From Polynucleobacter sp. HIN11 (GTDB lineage: Bacteria; Pseudomonadota; Gammaproteobacteria; Burkholderiales; Burkholderiaceae), in assembly GCF_030297675.1 (NCBI RefSeq), contig NZ_AP028142.1, forward strand, positions 868,001-932,000: DNA of 64,000 nt. The letters run 5' to 3'. The notes below the pieces were generated by a model. That model was given only the letters and a program-made list of their open reading frames with translations. It did no database searches and had not been told where the DNA came from. The position numbers and the translations under genes were made by a program. This document shows positions 45,320-54,819 of the stretch, in pieces; the stretch's first letter is position 1, and each line of letters opens with the position of its first letter.

Positions 45320-46558
45320 ATGCCATCACCGCTTCTCCAAACTCCACATTCTAGCGATAGTCTTGCGCCCGAGGGCTGGTTTACCTCCAAACTACCGCAA
45401 GTTGGCACCACGATTTTCACTACCATGTCGGGTTTGGCCGCTGAGCACCAAGCCATCAACTTAGGACAAGGATTTCCGGACTTTCCTTGTGATCCGGCCC
45501 TACTCGATGCCGTCAATCACGCCATGCGATTTGGTCATAACCAATATGCCCCCATGCCGGGCATTCTTGAACTGCGTGAGGCACTTACGCAGAAGATTGC
45601 AAGCTTGTATGGCCATCACTACGATCCGTACTCTGAAATTACGGTGACCGCTGGGGCAACCCAAGCAATCTTTACTGCAATTGCCGCTTGCGTTGGCCCC
45701 AATGATGAAGTGATTGTGATTGAACCCGCCTTTGATAGTTACTTACCAGCCATTCAATTGGCTGGCGGCAAAGCGGTTCCTGTGGCGATGGAGATTGTGC
45801 GCGATCACAATGGACTCGTCGATGCCTATGCCTTGCCATGGGAAGCACTAGCGAATGCCATTACTTCAAAGACCCGTTTAATTATTACCAATACGCCACA
45901 TAATCCTACGGCCAGCATTTGGGAAGCCGCCGATTTGGAACGCTTATATAGCTTGGTCAAAGATACCTCGATCTTGATCCTTAGCGATGAGGTCTATGAA
46001 CACATGGTGTTTGATGGCAAACCTCACGAGAGTATCGCGCGCCATGCGGCACTCGCAGAGCGCAGCTTCTTGGTTTCTAGTTTTGGCAAGACCTTTCATG
46101 TCACGGGCTGGAAACTGGCCTTCATTGCTGCCCCCGCTGCACTCATGCATGAATATCGCAAGGTACACCAATTTAACGTGTTCTCAGTGAATACACCCAT
46201 GCAATACGCCATTGCTCAATATATGAAAAACCCCGAACCTTATCTTGCACTTCCTGCGTTTTATCAAGCCAAGCGCGATTATTTCCGGGCGGGGCTTGCC
46301 AGCACCACACTGAAGTTATTACCGTGTGCAGGTAGTTATTTTCAATGCGTTGATTACACCGCTCTGCCACGCAAAGAGGCCAGTCTTCCAGAGGCAGAGT
46401 TCTGTCGTTGGTTAACCACGGAGTTGGGCGTTGCAGCCATTCCAAACTCGGCCTTCTATGCCAATCAAACGGAATCGGGTGTCATCCGTTTTTGTTTTGC
46501 CAAACAAGAGTCAACACTGAAAACCGCACTGCTTCGTTTACAAGCCTTAGTACCCTAA
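45320..46558 (+). CDS. Class I aminotransferase, methionine/aromatic type (YbdL-like)
   Basis: A 412-residue PLP enzyme. The PLP lysine is in VSSFGKTFHVTGWKL (near 257), the motif NTPHNPTA is near 195, and the N-terminal INLGQGFPDFPCD is shared with YbdL and kynurenine aminotransferases. Such enzymes transaminate methionine or aromatic amino acids. The frame opens at 45275, only 3 bases from the divergent SulP start. ATG 45320 leaves room for a leader and matches the family N-terminus better. Confidence 0.87.
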   Translation: MPSPLLQTPHSSDSLAPEGWFTSKLPQVGTTIFTTMSGLAAEHQAINLGQGFPDFPCDPALLDAVNHAMRFGHNQYAPMPGILELREALTQKIASLYGHHYDPYSEITVTAGATQAIFTAIAACVGPNDEVIVIEPAFDSYLPAIQLAGGKAVPVAMEIVRDHNGLVDAYALPWEALANAITSKTRLIITNTPHNPTASIWEAADLERLYSLVKDTSILILSDEVYEHMVFDGKPHESIARHAALAERSFLVSSFGKTFHVTGWKLAFIAAPAALMHEYRKVHQFNVFSVNTPMQYAIAQYMKNPEPYLALPAFYQAKRDYFRAGLASTTLKLLPCAGSYFQCVDYTALPRKEASLPEAEFCRWLTTELGVAAIPNSAFYANQTESGVIRFCFAKQESTLKTALLRLQALVP

Positions 46559-46578
46559 TCAATACCGACAAGAGAACC

Positions 46579-47310
46579 ATGATGAAAAATTCTATGATCG
46601 ATGTATATAGCTGGGCTACTCCCAATGGCCATAAGATCCATATCATGATGGAAGAATGCGGCTATCGCTTAGATCGCGATTGGCGTGCCATTCCGATTGA
46701 TATTGGCAAAGGGGATCAATTTAAACCCGCTTTTCTGAAAATCAGTCCTAACAATAAGATCCCAGCGATCGTAGACCCCAATGGACCTGATGGCAAACCG
46801 ATTCATCTATTTGAATCTGGCGCCATCTTGCTCTATCTCGCTAATAAAACGGGGCGCTTCCTACCGAAATCGATTCGGGGTAAATACGAGACCATGGAAT
46901 GGCTCATGTTTCAGATGGGTGGCTTAGGACCGATGCTGGGTCAGAATCATCATTTCCGCTTATACGCACCTCAAAAAATTGATTACGCGATTGAGCGCTA
47001 TACCAATGAAGCAAAACGCTTATATGGTGTGTTGGATGAACGCCTAAAGAAACATCAGTTCATCGTTGGTAATGAATACACGATTGCTGATATTGCAATC
47101 TATCCATGGACACGACGTTGGGATAAACAAGGGATGGATCTCAAGGACTACCCAAACTTCAAACGCTGGTTTGAAATGATTAGTGCAAGACCAGCAGTGC
47201 AACGCGGTGTTGAAGTACTAACAAATCTGCGTAAGCCCGAGATGGATCCAAAGGAAAAGGAACAGTTGTTTGGTGCAACTCAATATCAACGCAGGAAGCA
47301 AACAAAATGA
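46579..47310 (+). CDS. Glutathione S-transferase family protein, YfcG/Ure2-like
   Basis: A 243-residue protein. The thioredoxin-like N-terminal domain has YSWATPNGHKIHIMMEECGY (near 9-28), NKIPAIVD and the glutathione-binding LFESGAILLYLA. The helical C-terminal domain carries YTIADIAIYPW. This matches the glutathione-dependent disulfide-bond oxidoreductases. The frame runs in from 46408 but ATG 46579, 20 bases after the aminotransferase, is the sensible start. It overlaps hbd by 4 bases. Confidence 0.88.
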   Translation: MMKNSMIDVYSWATPNGHKIHIMMEECGYRLDRDWRAIPIDIGKGDQFKPAFLKISPNNKIPAIVDPNGPDGKPIHLFESGAILLYLANKTGRFLPKSIRGKYETMEWLMFQMGGLGPMLGQNHHFRLYAPQKIDYAIERYTNEAKRLYGVLDERLKKHQFIVGNEYTIADIAIYPWTRRWDKQGMDLKDYPNFKRWFEMISARPAVQRGVEVLTNLRKPEMDPKEKEQLFGATQYQRRKQTK

Positions 47311-48164
47311 CCATCACTTCGATTGGAATCATTGGCGCTGGCACGATGGGCAATGGGATTGCGCAAGTGGCCGCAAATGCTGGATACGATGTTGTATTAC
47401 TGGATGTTAGCGATGCAGCACTCGAGAAAGGCTTAGCAGCACTAAATAATAGCCTTGATCGCCTCATCAAAAAAGAGGTCATCAGTGCTGAGCAAAAGTC
47501 TCAAACCTTGGCGCGGATTAAAACTACTACGCAATACGCTGAGCTTGCATCAGTTTCTTTGGTGATTGAAGCAGCTACTGAAAATCAAACGATTAAAGAG
47601 TCGATCTTGCAGCAAGTGGATCGAGTGGTTAGTCAAGATACGATTATTGCGAGCAATACCTCGTCCATCTCGATTACGCATCTGGGTGCACTCAACTCAC
47701 GGCCCGAGCGCTTTATTGGGATTCATTTTTTCAATCCCCCACCCCTCATGGCTCTCATCGAGGTCATTATGGGCAAGCAAACTAGTCCTGAGACCCTGAA
47801 GGCAGTCCTAGCGATGGCCGCTCGTATGGGCAAAGAGCCTATCACTGTACAAAGCTCACCTGGCTTTGTCGTCAATCGCATCCTTTTGCCAATGATTAAT
47901 GAAGCCTTCTTTGTCTTACATGAAGGAATTGCTAGCCCCGAAGACATTGATACCGGTATGAAACTTGGTTGCAACCACCCCATTGGCCCCTTAGCATTGG
48001 CCGACCTGATTGGTCTTGATACTTGCCTTGCAATCATGGAGGTGTATCACCAAGAATTTAAGGACGATAAATATCGTCCATCACCCTTACTGATTGATTT
48101 AGTTGCCAAGGGTCATCTAGGACGCAAGACTGGACGCGGAGTGTATGTCTACGACAAAAAGTGA
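47307..48164 (+). CDS. hbd: 3-hydroxybutyryl-CoA dehydrogenase
   Basis: A 285-residue NAD(P)-dependent enzyme. It has GIIGAGTMGNGIAQVAANAGYDV, read as GIIGAGTMGNGIAQ then VAANAGYDV, for nucleotide binding and the catalytic histidine in RFIGIHFFNPPPLMALIEV (near 138). The C-terminal domain has GFVVNRILLPMINEA. It interconverts acetoacetyl-CoA and 3-hydroxybutyryl-CoA in fatty acid or aromatic catabolism. The ATG overlaps the GST stop, and its end overlaps the next gene by 20 bases. Confidence 0.94.
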   Translation: MTITSIGIIGAGTMGNGIAQVAANAGYDVVLLDVSDAALEKGLAALNNSLDRLIKKEVISAEQKSQTLARIKTTTQYAELASVSLVIEAATENQTIKESILQQVDRVVSQDTIIASNTSSISITHLGALNSRPERFIGIHFFNPPPLMALIEVIMGKQTSPETLKAVLAMAARMGKEPITVQSSPGFVVNRILLPMINEAFFVLHEGIASPEDIDTGMKLGCNHPIGPLALADLIGLDTCLAIMEVYHQEFKDDKYRPSPLLIDLVAKGHLGRKTGRGVYVYDKK

Positions 48165-48633
48165 GTTGCCAACGATTGTGCGGATCCTCGGTTACGCGGG
48201 GCTCATCCCATTTATTGGGCTGGCGTTCATGGTCCAGTTAGCGGATAGCCCCAACGACCTCATCGCTCTTGAGTCATTGGTTGCCTATGGTGCAGTGATT
48301 GTCTCGTTTTTGGGCGCCTTGCACTGGGGCGCTTGCTTTAAGACCATCGGCGAGTCAACCCAAAATCGCTGGCTTGATCATAGCGTTTGGATTTGGGGCA
48401 TCATGCCAGCACTGATTGCGTGGTTGGCGATTCATATCTTTATACCATTGGCACTACTCTTACTCGCAGCCACTTTGATCGTACAACGTGCGATTGATCA
48501 ACGCACTTACGCGTACTATTTTGAGAACACTCAAATGGCCAATGCGTTCTTACGCATGCGCACTCACTTAACAGTGGTGGCTTCAGTGTGCTTGATCTGG
48601 GCGGGTCTAGCTAGCTTGATTCGTAATTACTAA
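48145..48633 (+). CDS. DUF3429 membrane protein
   Basis: A 162-residue protein with about five hydrophobic helices. The pattern RILGYAGLIPFIGLAF and YGAVIVSFLGALHWGACF matches the DUF3429 family. Function is unknown. It overlaps the hbd end by 20 bases, so the two are probably translated together. Its convergent neighbour begins 16 bases after its stop, with no terminator visible between. Confidence 0.8.
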   Translation: MSTTKSELPTIVRILGYAGLIPFIGLAFMVQLADSPNDLIALESLVAYGAVIVSFLGALHWGACFKTIGESTQNRWLDHSVWIWGIMPALIAWLAIHIFIPLALLLLAATLIVQRAIDQRTYAYYFENTQMANAFLRMRTHLTVVASVCLIWAGLASLIRNY

Positions 48634-48649
48634 TCGAGTTTTTCTGATG

Positions 48650-49192
48650 CTAGTGCTTCTGGTGGGCAGCAGAAATAATTTTCTCGGTATACGCAATTGC
48701 TAATGCCGACAACACAAACGTCACATGAATTAGGGTCTGCCAGAGCAAGGTCTTCTCATCATAGGATGCGGCATTGATAAATGTCTTTAGCAAATGAATC
48801 GAAGAGATCCCAATAATCGCGGTAGCCAGCTTGACCTTTAATACCCCAGCATTGACATGCGAGAGCCACTCGGGCTGATCGGGGTGATCTTGCAAATCAA
48901 GACGTGAGACAAAGGTCTCCCAACCGCCCACGATCACCATGACCAAGAGATTGGAGATCATCACGACATCAATCAATCCCAAGACGATCAGCATCAGTGC
49001 GGTCTCGGTCATCTCATTGGCACCCATCATCGTAATGAGATGAATCAACTCTAACCAGAACTGCCAAACGTAGACGCCTTGGGCAATGATGAGGCCAATA
49101 TAAAGTGGGGCCTGCAACCAGCGGGACATAAAGATCCAGCGCGGCAAGGGGCGCAATTTTTTCTCGAACACAAATTCTTTGTTTTCACTCAT
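48650..49192 (-). CDS. UPF0114 (YqhA) family membrane protein
   Basis: A 180-residue protein with four hydrophobic helices. The segment [44 protein letters not shown], read as [20 protein letters not shown] then WETFVSRLD, and [20 protein letters not shown] match UPF0114. The function is not known. It has its own promoter region in the 76 bases before rarA, which it faces divergently. Confidence 0.88.
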   Translation of the reverse strand: MSENKEFVFEKKLRPLPRWIFMSRWLQAPLYIGLIIAQGVYVWQFWLELIHLITMMGANEMTETALMLIVLGLIDVVMISNLLVMVIVGGWETFVSRLDLQDHPDQPEWLSHVNAGVLKVKLATAIIGISSIHLLKTFINAASYDEKTLLWQTLIHVTFVLSALAIAYTEKIISAAHQKH

Positions 49193-49268
49193 GGCGAGGA
49201 TTTTAACGAAGTTTGTGTCATGGCCATGACGCCAGGGGCTTCCTTAAAAGTGTGAGAATATCAAGGCC

Positions 49269-50576
49269 ATGCCTAGCCTATTTGACTCCAAACCGATTGC
49301 GCCATTAGCTGAGGCCTTGCGCCCCAAGACCATCGATGAAGTGATTGGTCAAGCGCACTTATTGGGGCCCGGTAAACCATTACGCTTAGCCTTTGAAAGT
49401 GGTCAACCGCATTCGATGATTTTGTGGGGGCCGCCTGGAGTCGGTAAAACTACGATTGCTCGATTATCCGCGCAAGCCTTTCATCACTCCTTCATCGCGA
49501 TCTCCGCTGTCTTAGCAGGTGTTAAAGAAATCCGAGAAGCGATTGAACAGGCGCACCATGACATGGCTCAGTTTGGTCGACAAACAATTTTATTTGTTGA
49601 TGAGATCCATCGGTTTAATAAGAGTCAGCAAGATGCATTGCTACCGCATATGGAATCGGGTCTCTTCACCGTGATTGGCGCAACTACCGAAAATCCTTCC
49701 TTTGAGGTCAACGCCGCCCTTCTCTCGCGCGCTCAGGTCTATGTTCTCAAATCGCTCACTGGGGATGAGTTAAGACAACTCTTGGTGCGTGCCTGCGATC
49801 ATGCTTTGCCAAGCGTTACGCTTAGTGACGATGCGAGAACAACCATCGCGGCCTATGCCGATGGAGATGCACGGCGCTTAATGAACTTGGTCGAGCAATT
49901 GCAACAAACCGTCCGCACTCAAGGTATTACTTCTGTGGATCGGACTCTGATTGAGAACACCCTCAATCTCAATGTACGACGCTTTGATAAAGGTGGTGAT
50001 CAGTTTTATGACCAGATCTCAGCCTTGCATAAATCGGTGCGCGGCTCACACCCCGATGCTGCGCTCTATTGGTTATGCCGCATGCTCGATGGCGGTGCTG
50101 ATCCGCGTTACCTCGCACGTCGGATTATTCGGATGGCCTGGGAAGACATTGGTCTAGCCGATCCACGGGCGATGCAACTTGCCAATGATGCTGCGCAGAC
50201 TTATGAGCGTCTGGGATCGCCCGAGGGCGAGCTAGCCTTAGGACAAGCCGTGGTTTATCTAGCGGTGGCGCCCAAGAGTAATGCGAGCTATCGCGCATTT
50301 AATGCGGCTCGCGCTTTTGTTGCCACCGATCGCAGTCGTGAAGTGCCGGTGCATTTGCGTAATGCCCCAACCCAACTCATGAAAGACCTCGGGCATGGTC
50401 ATGCCTATCGCTATGCGCATGATGAACCCCATGCCTACGCTGCAGGAGAATCGTATTTACCCGAAGGGATGGCAGAGCCGCGCTGGTATGAGCCGGTTGA
50501 GCGTGGCCTTGAAAATAAGATTGCAGAACGCATGGCCTTCTTGCGCAGTTTGGATGAGCAGGCCAATAAAACGTAA
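49269..50576 (+). CDS. rarA: Replication-associated recombination protein A
   Basis: A 435-residue AAA+ ATPase (RarA/MgsA). Walker A is GPPGVGKTT (about 56-64), Walker B is [21 protein letters not shown], and the C-terminal tetramerisation domain contains [20 protein letters not shown]. It works at stalled replication forks and in DNA damage tolerance. AAGG precedes the ATG. umuD starts 57 bases later, linking two damage-tolerance functions. Confidence 0.96.
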   Translation: MPSLFDSKPIAPLAEALRPKTIDEVIGQAHLLGPGKPLRLAFESGQPHSMILWGPPGVGKTTIARLSAQAFHHSFIAISAVLAGVKEIREAIEQAHHDMAQFGRQTILFVDEIHRFNKSQQDALLPHMESGLFTVIGATTENPSFEVNAALLSRAQVYVLKSLTGDELRQLLVRACDHALPSVTLSDDARTTIAAYADGDARRLMNLVEQLQQTVRTQGITSVDRTLIENTLNLNVRRFDKGGDQFYDQISALHKSVRGSHPDAALYWLCRMLDGGADPRYLARRIIRMAWEDIGLADPRAMQLANDAAQTYERLGSPEGELALGQAVVYLAVAPKSNASYRAFNAARAFVATDRSREVPVHLRNAPTQLMKDLGHGHAYRYAHDEPHAYAAGESYLPEGMAEPRWYEPVERGLENKIAERMAFLRSLDEQANKT

Positions 50577-50612
50577 GGTATGGCCCGTTTCTGAACTAAC
50601 AAAATTACTATA

Positions 50613-50632
50613 TACTGTATAAATATACAGTA
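50613..50632. promoter_or_regulatory. LexA (SOS) box before umuD
   Basis: The 20-base palindrome TACTGTATAAATATACAGTA contains CTGT-N8-ACAG and matches the E. coli consensus TACTG(TA)5CAGTA at 19 of 20 positions. It ends one base before the umuD ATG. TATACT at 50611-50616 could serve as the -10 element, so LexA would cover the promoter. Such a box strongly predicts SOS control of umuDC. Confidence 0.93.
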
Positions 50633-50633
50633 T

Positions 50634-51080
50634 ATGAAATCCCCTGATTTAAACCCTCTGCTGTCTTCGTGCTTCGCCCCCATCCGGCGTGGATCTTGCT
50701 ATCGACCCCTGATTGCTGGGCGCGCACCTGCCGGGTTTCCATCACCCGCCGCTGATCATTACGACAAGCGCCTTGATCTCAACGAGCACTTGGTCTTGCA
50801 TCCGGAGGCTACCTTCTTCTTGCGAGTGAAAGGCAACTCAATGATTGGGGCGGGGATTCATGATGGGGACTTATTGGTGGTGGATCGCTCGCTTGAACCC
50901 AGTCACGGTCGCGTCGTGATTGCCGCGCTCGATGGAGAGCTCACCGTCAAACGCTTACATCAACAACGCGGCAAGATTTTGCTCTGTGCTGATAACCCCG
51001 ATTACCCTGCGATTGAGATTCGTCAGGGGCAAGAGTTACAAATTTGGGGGGTGGTCGCGCACGTGATCCATAAGGTGTAG
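50634..51080 (+). CDS. umuD: UmuD, translesion polymerase V accessory protein
   Basis: A 148-residue LexA-fold protein with the catalytic dyad S69 (GNSMIGAGIHDGD) and K106 (TVKRL). RecA-stimulated self-cleavage would occur at A33-G34 in RAPAGFPSPAAD, where E. coli UmuD has Cys-Gly. The processed form joins UmuC as polymerase V. The ATG directly follows the SOS box and has no Shine-Dalgarno, so the transcript is probably nearly leaderless. umuC begins 6 bases later. Confidence 0.95.
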   Translation: MKSPDLNPLLSSCFAPIRRGSCYRPLIAGRAPAGFPSPAADHYDKRLDLNEHLVLHPEATFFLRVKGNSMIGAGIHDGDLLVVDRSLEPSHGRVVIAALDGELTVKRLHQQRGKILLCADNPDYPAIEIRQGQELQIWGVVAHVIHKV

Positions 51081-51086
51081 TTATCC

Positions 51087-52382
51087 ATGCGCCCTGTCTT
51101 TGCTCTGGTGGATGGCAATAATTTTTATGTCTCGTGTGAGCGGGTCTTTAACCCTCGTCTCGAAGGCAAACCCGTTGTGGTGTTATCCAATAATGATGGC
51201 TGCATCGTTGCCCGCAGCCAAGAAGCACGCGCACTCGGCATTCGGATGGGAGCCCCCTTCTTTGAAGCCAAACATCTGATTCGCTCACACGGCCTCATTT
51301 GGCTCAGCTCCAACTACACCCTCTATGGCGATATGAGCGCTCGCCTGATGGCTTTGTTAGGGGAGTTTGCACCTCACCAAGAAATCTACTCCATCGATGA
51401 ATGCTTTTTAGATCTAACTGGTATCCCAAATGACTTGGTAGCCCATGCCCACCAAATACGTAAGCGCATTAAGCAGTACCTAGGACTACCAACCTGCGTT
51501 GGGATTGGGCAGAGCAAGACCTTAGCTAAATTAGCAAACCACATTGCCAAGAAACGCTTGCGCTATCAAGGCGTATTTAGTTGGTCGCATTGCAATCGCC
51601 TGGAGGCCGATGCCTTAATGGCCGATATTGAGATTGGTGAAGTATGGGGGGTGGGTCGACGCCTAAAGATCAAACTCGAGCAATGCGGTATACGGAGCGT
51701 ATGCGACCTGAAATATGCCCCAACTAGTTTGATTCGTAAACGCTTTGGTGTAGTGCTTGAGCGCACCGTGCATGAGCTCAATGGGATTAGTTGCCTTGAT
51801 TTAGAGGATACCGAAGACCATCAGGCAGTGCGTAAGCACCAAATTATCTCGAGCAAAAGTTTTGGTAAGCCCGTGCATCAACTCGATGAGCTACGCCAAG
51901 CAGTAGTGAGTTATGTCACGCGCGCCGCCGAGAAATTGCGCCAACAAGGTTCGTGGTGCTCCCATCTTCTGGTTTATCTGCGCACGAATCCATTTGCACC
52001 CCATGATCCTCAATACGCCAAGAGCATGACCATCCCCCTATTGGTGGGTACGGATGACACACGCGTCTTGGCCAAATACGCTAGCGCAGGTATTGAGCGT
52101 ATTTATCGTCCTGGCTTTGCATATAAGAAAGCAGGTGTGATGTTGTTAGGTCTGCACCCAGCGGGTCAGGATCTTGGCGATCTTTTTTACAATCTGCCAC
52201 AACGTGAGCGCTCATCGCAACTCATGCAAGTGATGGATCGACTCAATCAAGAGTACGGCTCCAACACCCTGCGCCTAGCAGCCGCTGGTTTGCGTCCGCA
52301 GTGGACCATGCGCTCTTCGCAGCGCAGCCCCAACTACACCACGGCCTGGCATGAACTTGCGCAGGCATGCGCAAATCGCTAA
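51087..52382 (+). CDS. umuC: UmuC, Y-family DNA polymerase V catalytic subunit
   Basis: A 431-residue lesion-bypass polymerase. [19 protein letters not shown] holds the first metal aspartate, and [12 protein letters not shown] (near 102) the second acidic pair. [15 protein letters not shown] lies between. The helix-hairpin-helix ([17 protein letters not shown]), little-finger domain and C-terminal tail follow in normal order. Likely error-prone and SOS-controlled with umuD from one promoter. Confidence 0.96.
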   Translation: MRPVFALVDGNNFYVSCERVFNPRLEGKPVVVLSNNDGCIVARSQEARALGIRMGAPFFEAKHLIRSHGLIWLSSNYTLYGDMSARLMALLGEFAPHQEIYSIDECFLDLTGIPNDLVAHAHQIRKRIKQYLGLPTCVGIGQSKTLAKLANHIAKKRLRYQGVFSWSHCNRLEADALMADIEIGEVWGVGRRLKIKLEQCGIRSVCDLKYAPTSLIRKRFGVVLERTVHELNGISCLDLEDTEDHQAVRKHQIISSKSFGKPVHQLDELRQAVVSYVTRAAEKLRQQGSWCSHLLVYLRTNPFAPHDPQYAKSMTIPLLVGTDDTRVLAKYASAGIERIYRPGFAYKKAGVMLLGLHPAGQDLGDLFYNLPQRERSSQLMQVMDRLNQEYGSNTLRLAAAGLRPQWTMRSSQRSPNYTTAWHELAQACANR

Positions 52383-52421
52383 TACAATGAAGCATCCATA
52401 ACCATTGCAATTAAAGGAAAT

Positions 52422-53000
52422 ATGATGCGCAAATTTTGGCTCTCGCTTGGTCTCGCGATTGGTATCGCTACCCTCTCTGGGTTCTCATACGCAGGACCCA
52501 AAGTAGAATTTAAGACTAATCTCGGTAACTTCGTTGTCGATCTTGACTCCGATAAAGCCCCCAAGACCGTCAATAACTTTTTGACCTATGTAAAGAGCGG
52601 TTTCTATAACGGCACCGTGTTCCATCGCGTAATTAATGGTTTTATGGTGCAAGGTGGTGGCTTTACCACCGAGCTGGTACAAAAACCAACGCAGCCACCC
52701 GTGGTCTCTGAAGCACAAAATGGTTTAAAGAACCAGATCTACACCATTGCCATGGCAAGAACCTCGGATCCCGATTCAGCAACTGCGCAGTTTTACATCA
52801 ATGTCAAAGATAATCCAGGCTTGGATTTTCCGAATGCGATGGGAAGCGGTTATACCGTCTTCGGAAAAGTGATTTCAGGGACACAAACCATTGATAAGAT
52901 TAAGCAAGTCCCAACCGGGGTTGCTTCAACCCCACGCGGTCGCATGGCCGATGTGCCCAATACGCCTGTCGTGATTGAGTCGGTTACCATCCTCAAATAA
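52422..53000 (+). CDS. ppiA: Periplasmic cyclophilin-type peptidyl-prolyl isomerase
   Basis: A 192-residue protein with signal peptide (1-24, ending SYA) and a cyclophilin domain. FHRVINGFMVQGGGF carries the catalytic arginine. MARTSDPDSATAQFYINV and LDFPNAMGSGYTVFGKV are also typical. It speeds proline isomerisation during periplasmic folding. AAGGA precedes two ATGs (52422, 52425). pabBC follows 4 bases later. Confidence 0.92.
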   Translation: MMRKFWLSLGLAIGIATLSGFSYAGPKVEFKTNLGNFVVDLDSDKAPKTVNNFLTYVKSGFYNGTVFHRVINGFMVQGGGFTTELVQKPTQPPVVSEAQNGLKNQIYTIAMARTSDPDSATAQFYINVKDNPGLDFPNAMGSGYTVFGKVISGTQTIDKIKQVPTGVASTPRGRMADVPNTPVVIESVTILK

Positions 53001-53004
53001 GCCA

Positions 53005-54819
53005 ATGCTATTGTTAGACGATGTTGAGAGCAGTCGGGAGCAACCCACCAGTCGACTCTATCAACACGTCCAACACGAGTGGTGTGCCAATCGATTTAAT
53101 GAGTTAGACACTTGTTTTGATAGTATCGAGACCGCTCTCGGTCGGGGTCAATATGTGGTTGCACTCTTTGCCTATGAGCTTGGTTATTACTGGCAAGGCA
53201 TTGCGTGTAAGCACCCTGAACCACTGCCTTTACTCAGAGCGTGGTCCTTTGCTGAGGTCAGCAAACTTTCCAAAGAGGCGGTCGATGCGTTTTTACACGA
53301 ACGCCTAACGATTGAGTCAGCGCCCAGTGGCATCCTCAATCGGCATGACTCAATCAATCACGCACGTTTTACCGAGGATATTGAGCGTATTCAAGCATGG
53401 ATTGCGGCGGGCGATACCTATCAAATTAATCACTCCTACCGGGTGTATGGCGAGGCCTATGGCTCACCCCTTGCTCTCTATGCGCGCTTGCGAGAGCGGC
53501 AACCGGGGCGTTATGGTGCGTTCATTGAAGATGGCCATCAAGTAGTCTTATCGCAATCCCCCGAACTATTTATTCGGCGCTCTGGTGACACCTTAATAGC
53601 AGAACCGATGAAGGGCACGGCCGATGCAACATTGGCACAGGCCAGTGAGCTAGCCAATGATCCCAAGAATCAAGCGGAGAACGTCATGATTGTGGATCTC
53701 CTGCGTAATGATCTAGGGCGCATTGCACAAACTGGATCGGTTCATGTTCCCGCACTCTTTGAGGTCAAGCAACACGGTCAGGTCTTGCAAATGACCTCAA
53801 CCGTACAAGCAAAGCCACGAGCTAATCTTCGGATTGAGGATGTGTTGCGAGCTGTGTTCCCATGCGGCTCGGTAACTGGGGCTCCCAAAAAACGCAGTAT
53901 GGAGATTATTCAAGCGCTGGAGGATCAACCACGCGGCTGGTATTGCGGGGCATTAGGCTGGTTTGATCCCAACGGAGACTTTGCGATGAGTGTGCCAATC
54001 CGCACGCTGCAGATGGATCACGACCCACAATCCGACTCATCGTCGTTTGTCTTGGGTGTTGGCGCCGGAATTACCATAGACTCTGATGCTGATACGGAAT
54101 ACCAAGAATGCCAACTCAAGGCATCATTCTTAACGAGCCTGCCAAGCGGTGTAGGGATTTTTGAAACCATCCGCTTTGATCGCGGTAGCGATCTCAACCG
54201 AATTGCAAATTGGTCAAAGCATCTCGAGCGCCTATCGAGCTCAGCTCGTGATTTAGGAATTCAATTTGATGATGATGCCTTGCAGAGTATGGTGCGAGCG
54301 GCTGCAAGGGATTTGGCGCACGATCACATCCATCGCGTGCGGATTGATTTAAGTGCAGCCGGCCAACTATCACTATCGCATTCCATCATTGAGAAGCTCC
54401 CCGGTCCTGTTCAATTATTTTGGGCCCATGAGATTTTGCAAGATCAATACACACCACAGCAACTCACCATGCAGTCGCATAACCCCTTATTGCGTCACAA
54501 GGTTAGTGAACGTGTGATCTACGACGCCGCCTGGCACAAGGCAGTTGAGCTGGGTGGCTTTGATGCCTTATTTATGAATGAGCATAGGCACGTCACCGAA
54601 GGTGGTCGTACTAGCGTATTGATCCGTGAAGATGTCAATGGTCCATGGCTCACACCACCGCTATCGGCAGGTGTGTTGCCGGGTGTGATGCGATCGGTCA
54701 TCTTGGCCGATCCAAGCATGAATGTCCGCGAGGCCAACCTGACTATTTCCCAGGTAGCAAATGCTAATGAAATAATGCTATGTAATGCTTTGCGCGGAAT
54801 GATCCCGGCCCATTTATGA
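53005..54819 (+). CDS. pabBC: Fused aminodeoxychorismate synthase component I / aminodeoxychorismate lyase
   Basis: A 604-residue fusion for p-aminobenzoate. Residues 1 to about 375 form the chorismate-binding PabB domain, with GDTYQINHSYRVYG, LIAEPMKGTADAT, IVDLLRNDLGRI and CGSVTGAPKKRSMEII. Residues from about 385 form a fold-type IV PLP lyase (PabC), with the PLP lysine probably in HNPLLRHKVSERVIYDAAW. One polypeptide thus makes and cleaves aminodeoxychorismate for folate, with a separate glutamine amidotransferase needed. ATG 53005 is preferred over the in-frame TTG at 52975. Confidence 0.92.
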   Translation: MLLLDDVESSREQPTSRLYQHVQHEWCANRFNELDTCFDSIETALGRGQYVVALFAYELGYYWQGIACKHPEPLPLLRAWSFAEVSKLSKEAVDAFLHERLTIESAPSGILNRHDSINHARFTEDIERIQAWIAAGDTYQINHSYRVYGEAYGSPLALYARLRERQPGRYGAFIEDGHQVVLSQSPELFIRRSGDTLIAEPMKGTADATLAQASELANDPKNQAENVMIVDLLRNDLGRIAQTGSVHVPALFEVKQHGQVLQMTSTVQAKPRANLRIEDVLRAVFPCGSVTGAPKKRSMEIIQALEDQPRGWYCGALGWFDPNGDFAMSVPIRTLQMDHDPQSDSSSFVLGVGAGITIDSDADTEYQECQLKASFLTSLPSGVGIFETIRFDRGSDLNRIANWSKHLERLSSSARDLGIQFDDDALQSMVRAAARDLAHDHIHRVRIDLSAAGQLSLSHSIIEKLPGPVQLFWAHEILQDQYTPQQLTMQSHNPLLRHKVSERVIYDAAWHKAVELGGFDALFMNEHRHVTEGGRTSVLIREDVNGPWLTPPLSAGVLPGVMRSVILADPSMNVREANLTISQVANANEIMLCNALRGMIPAHL

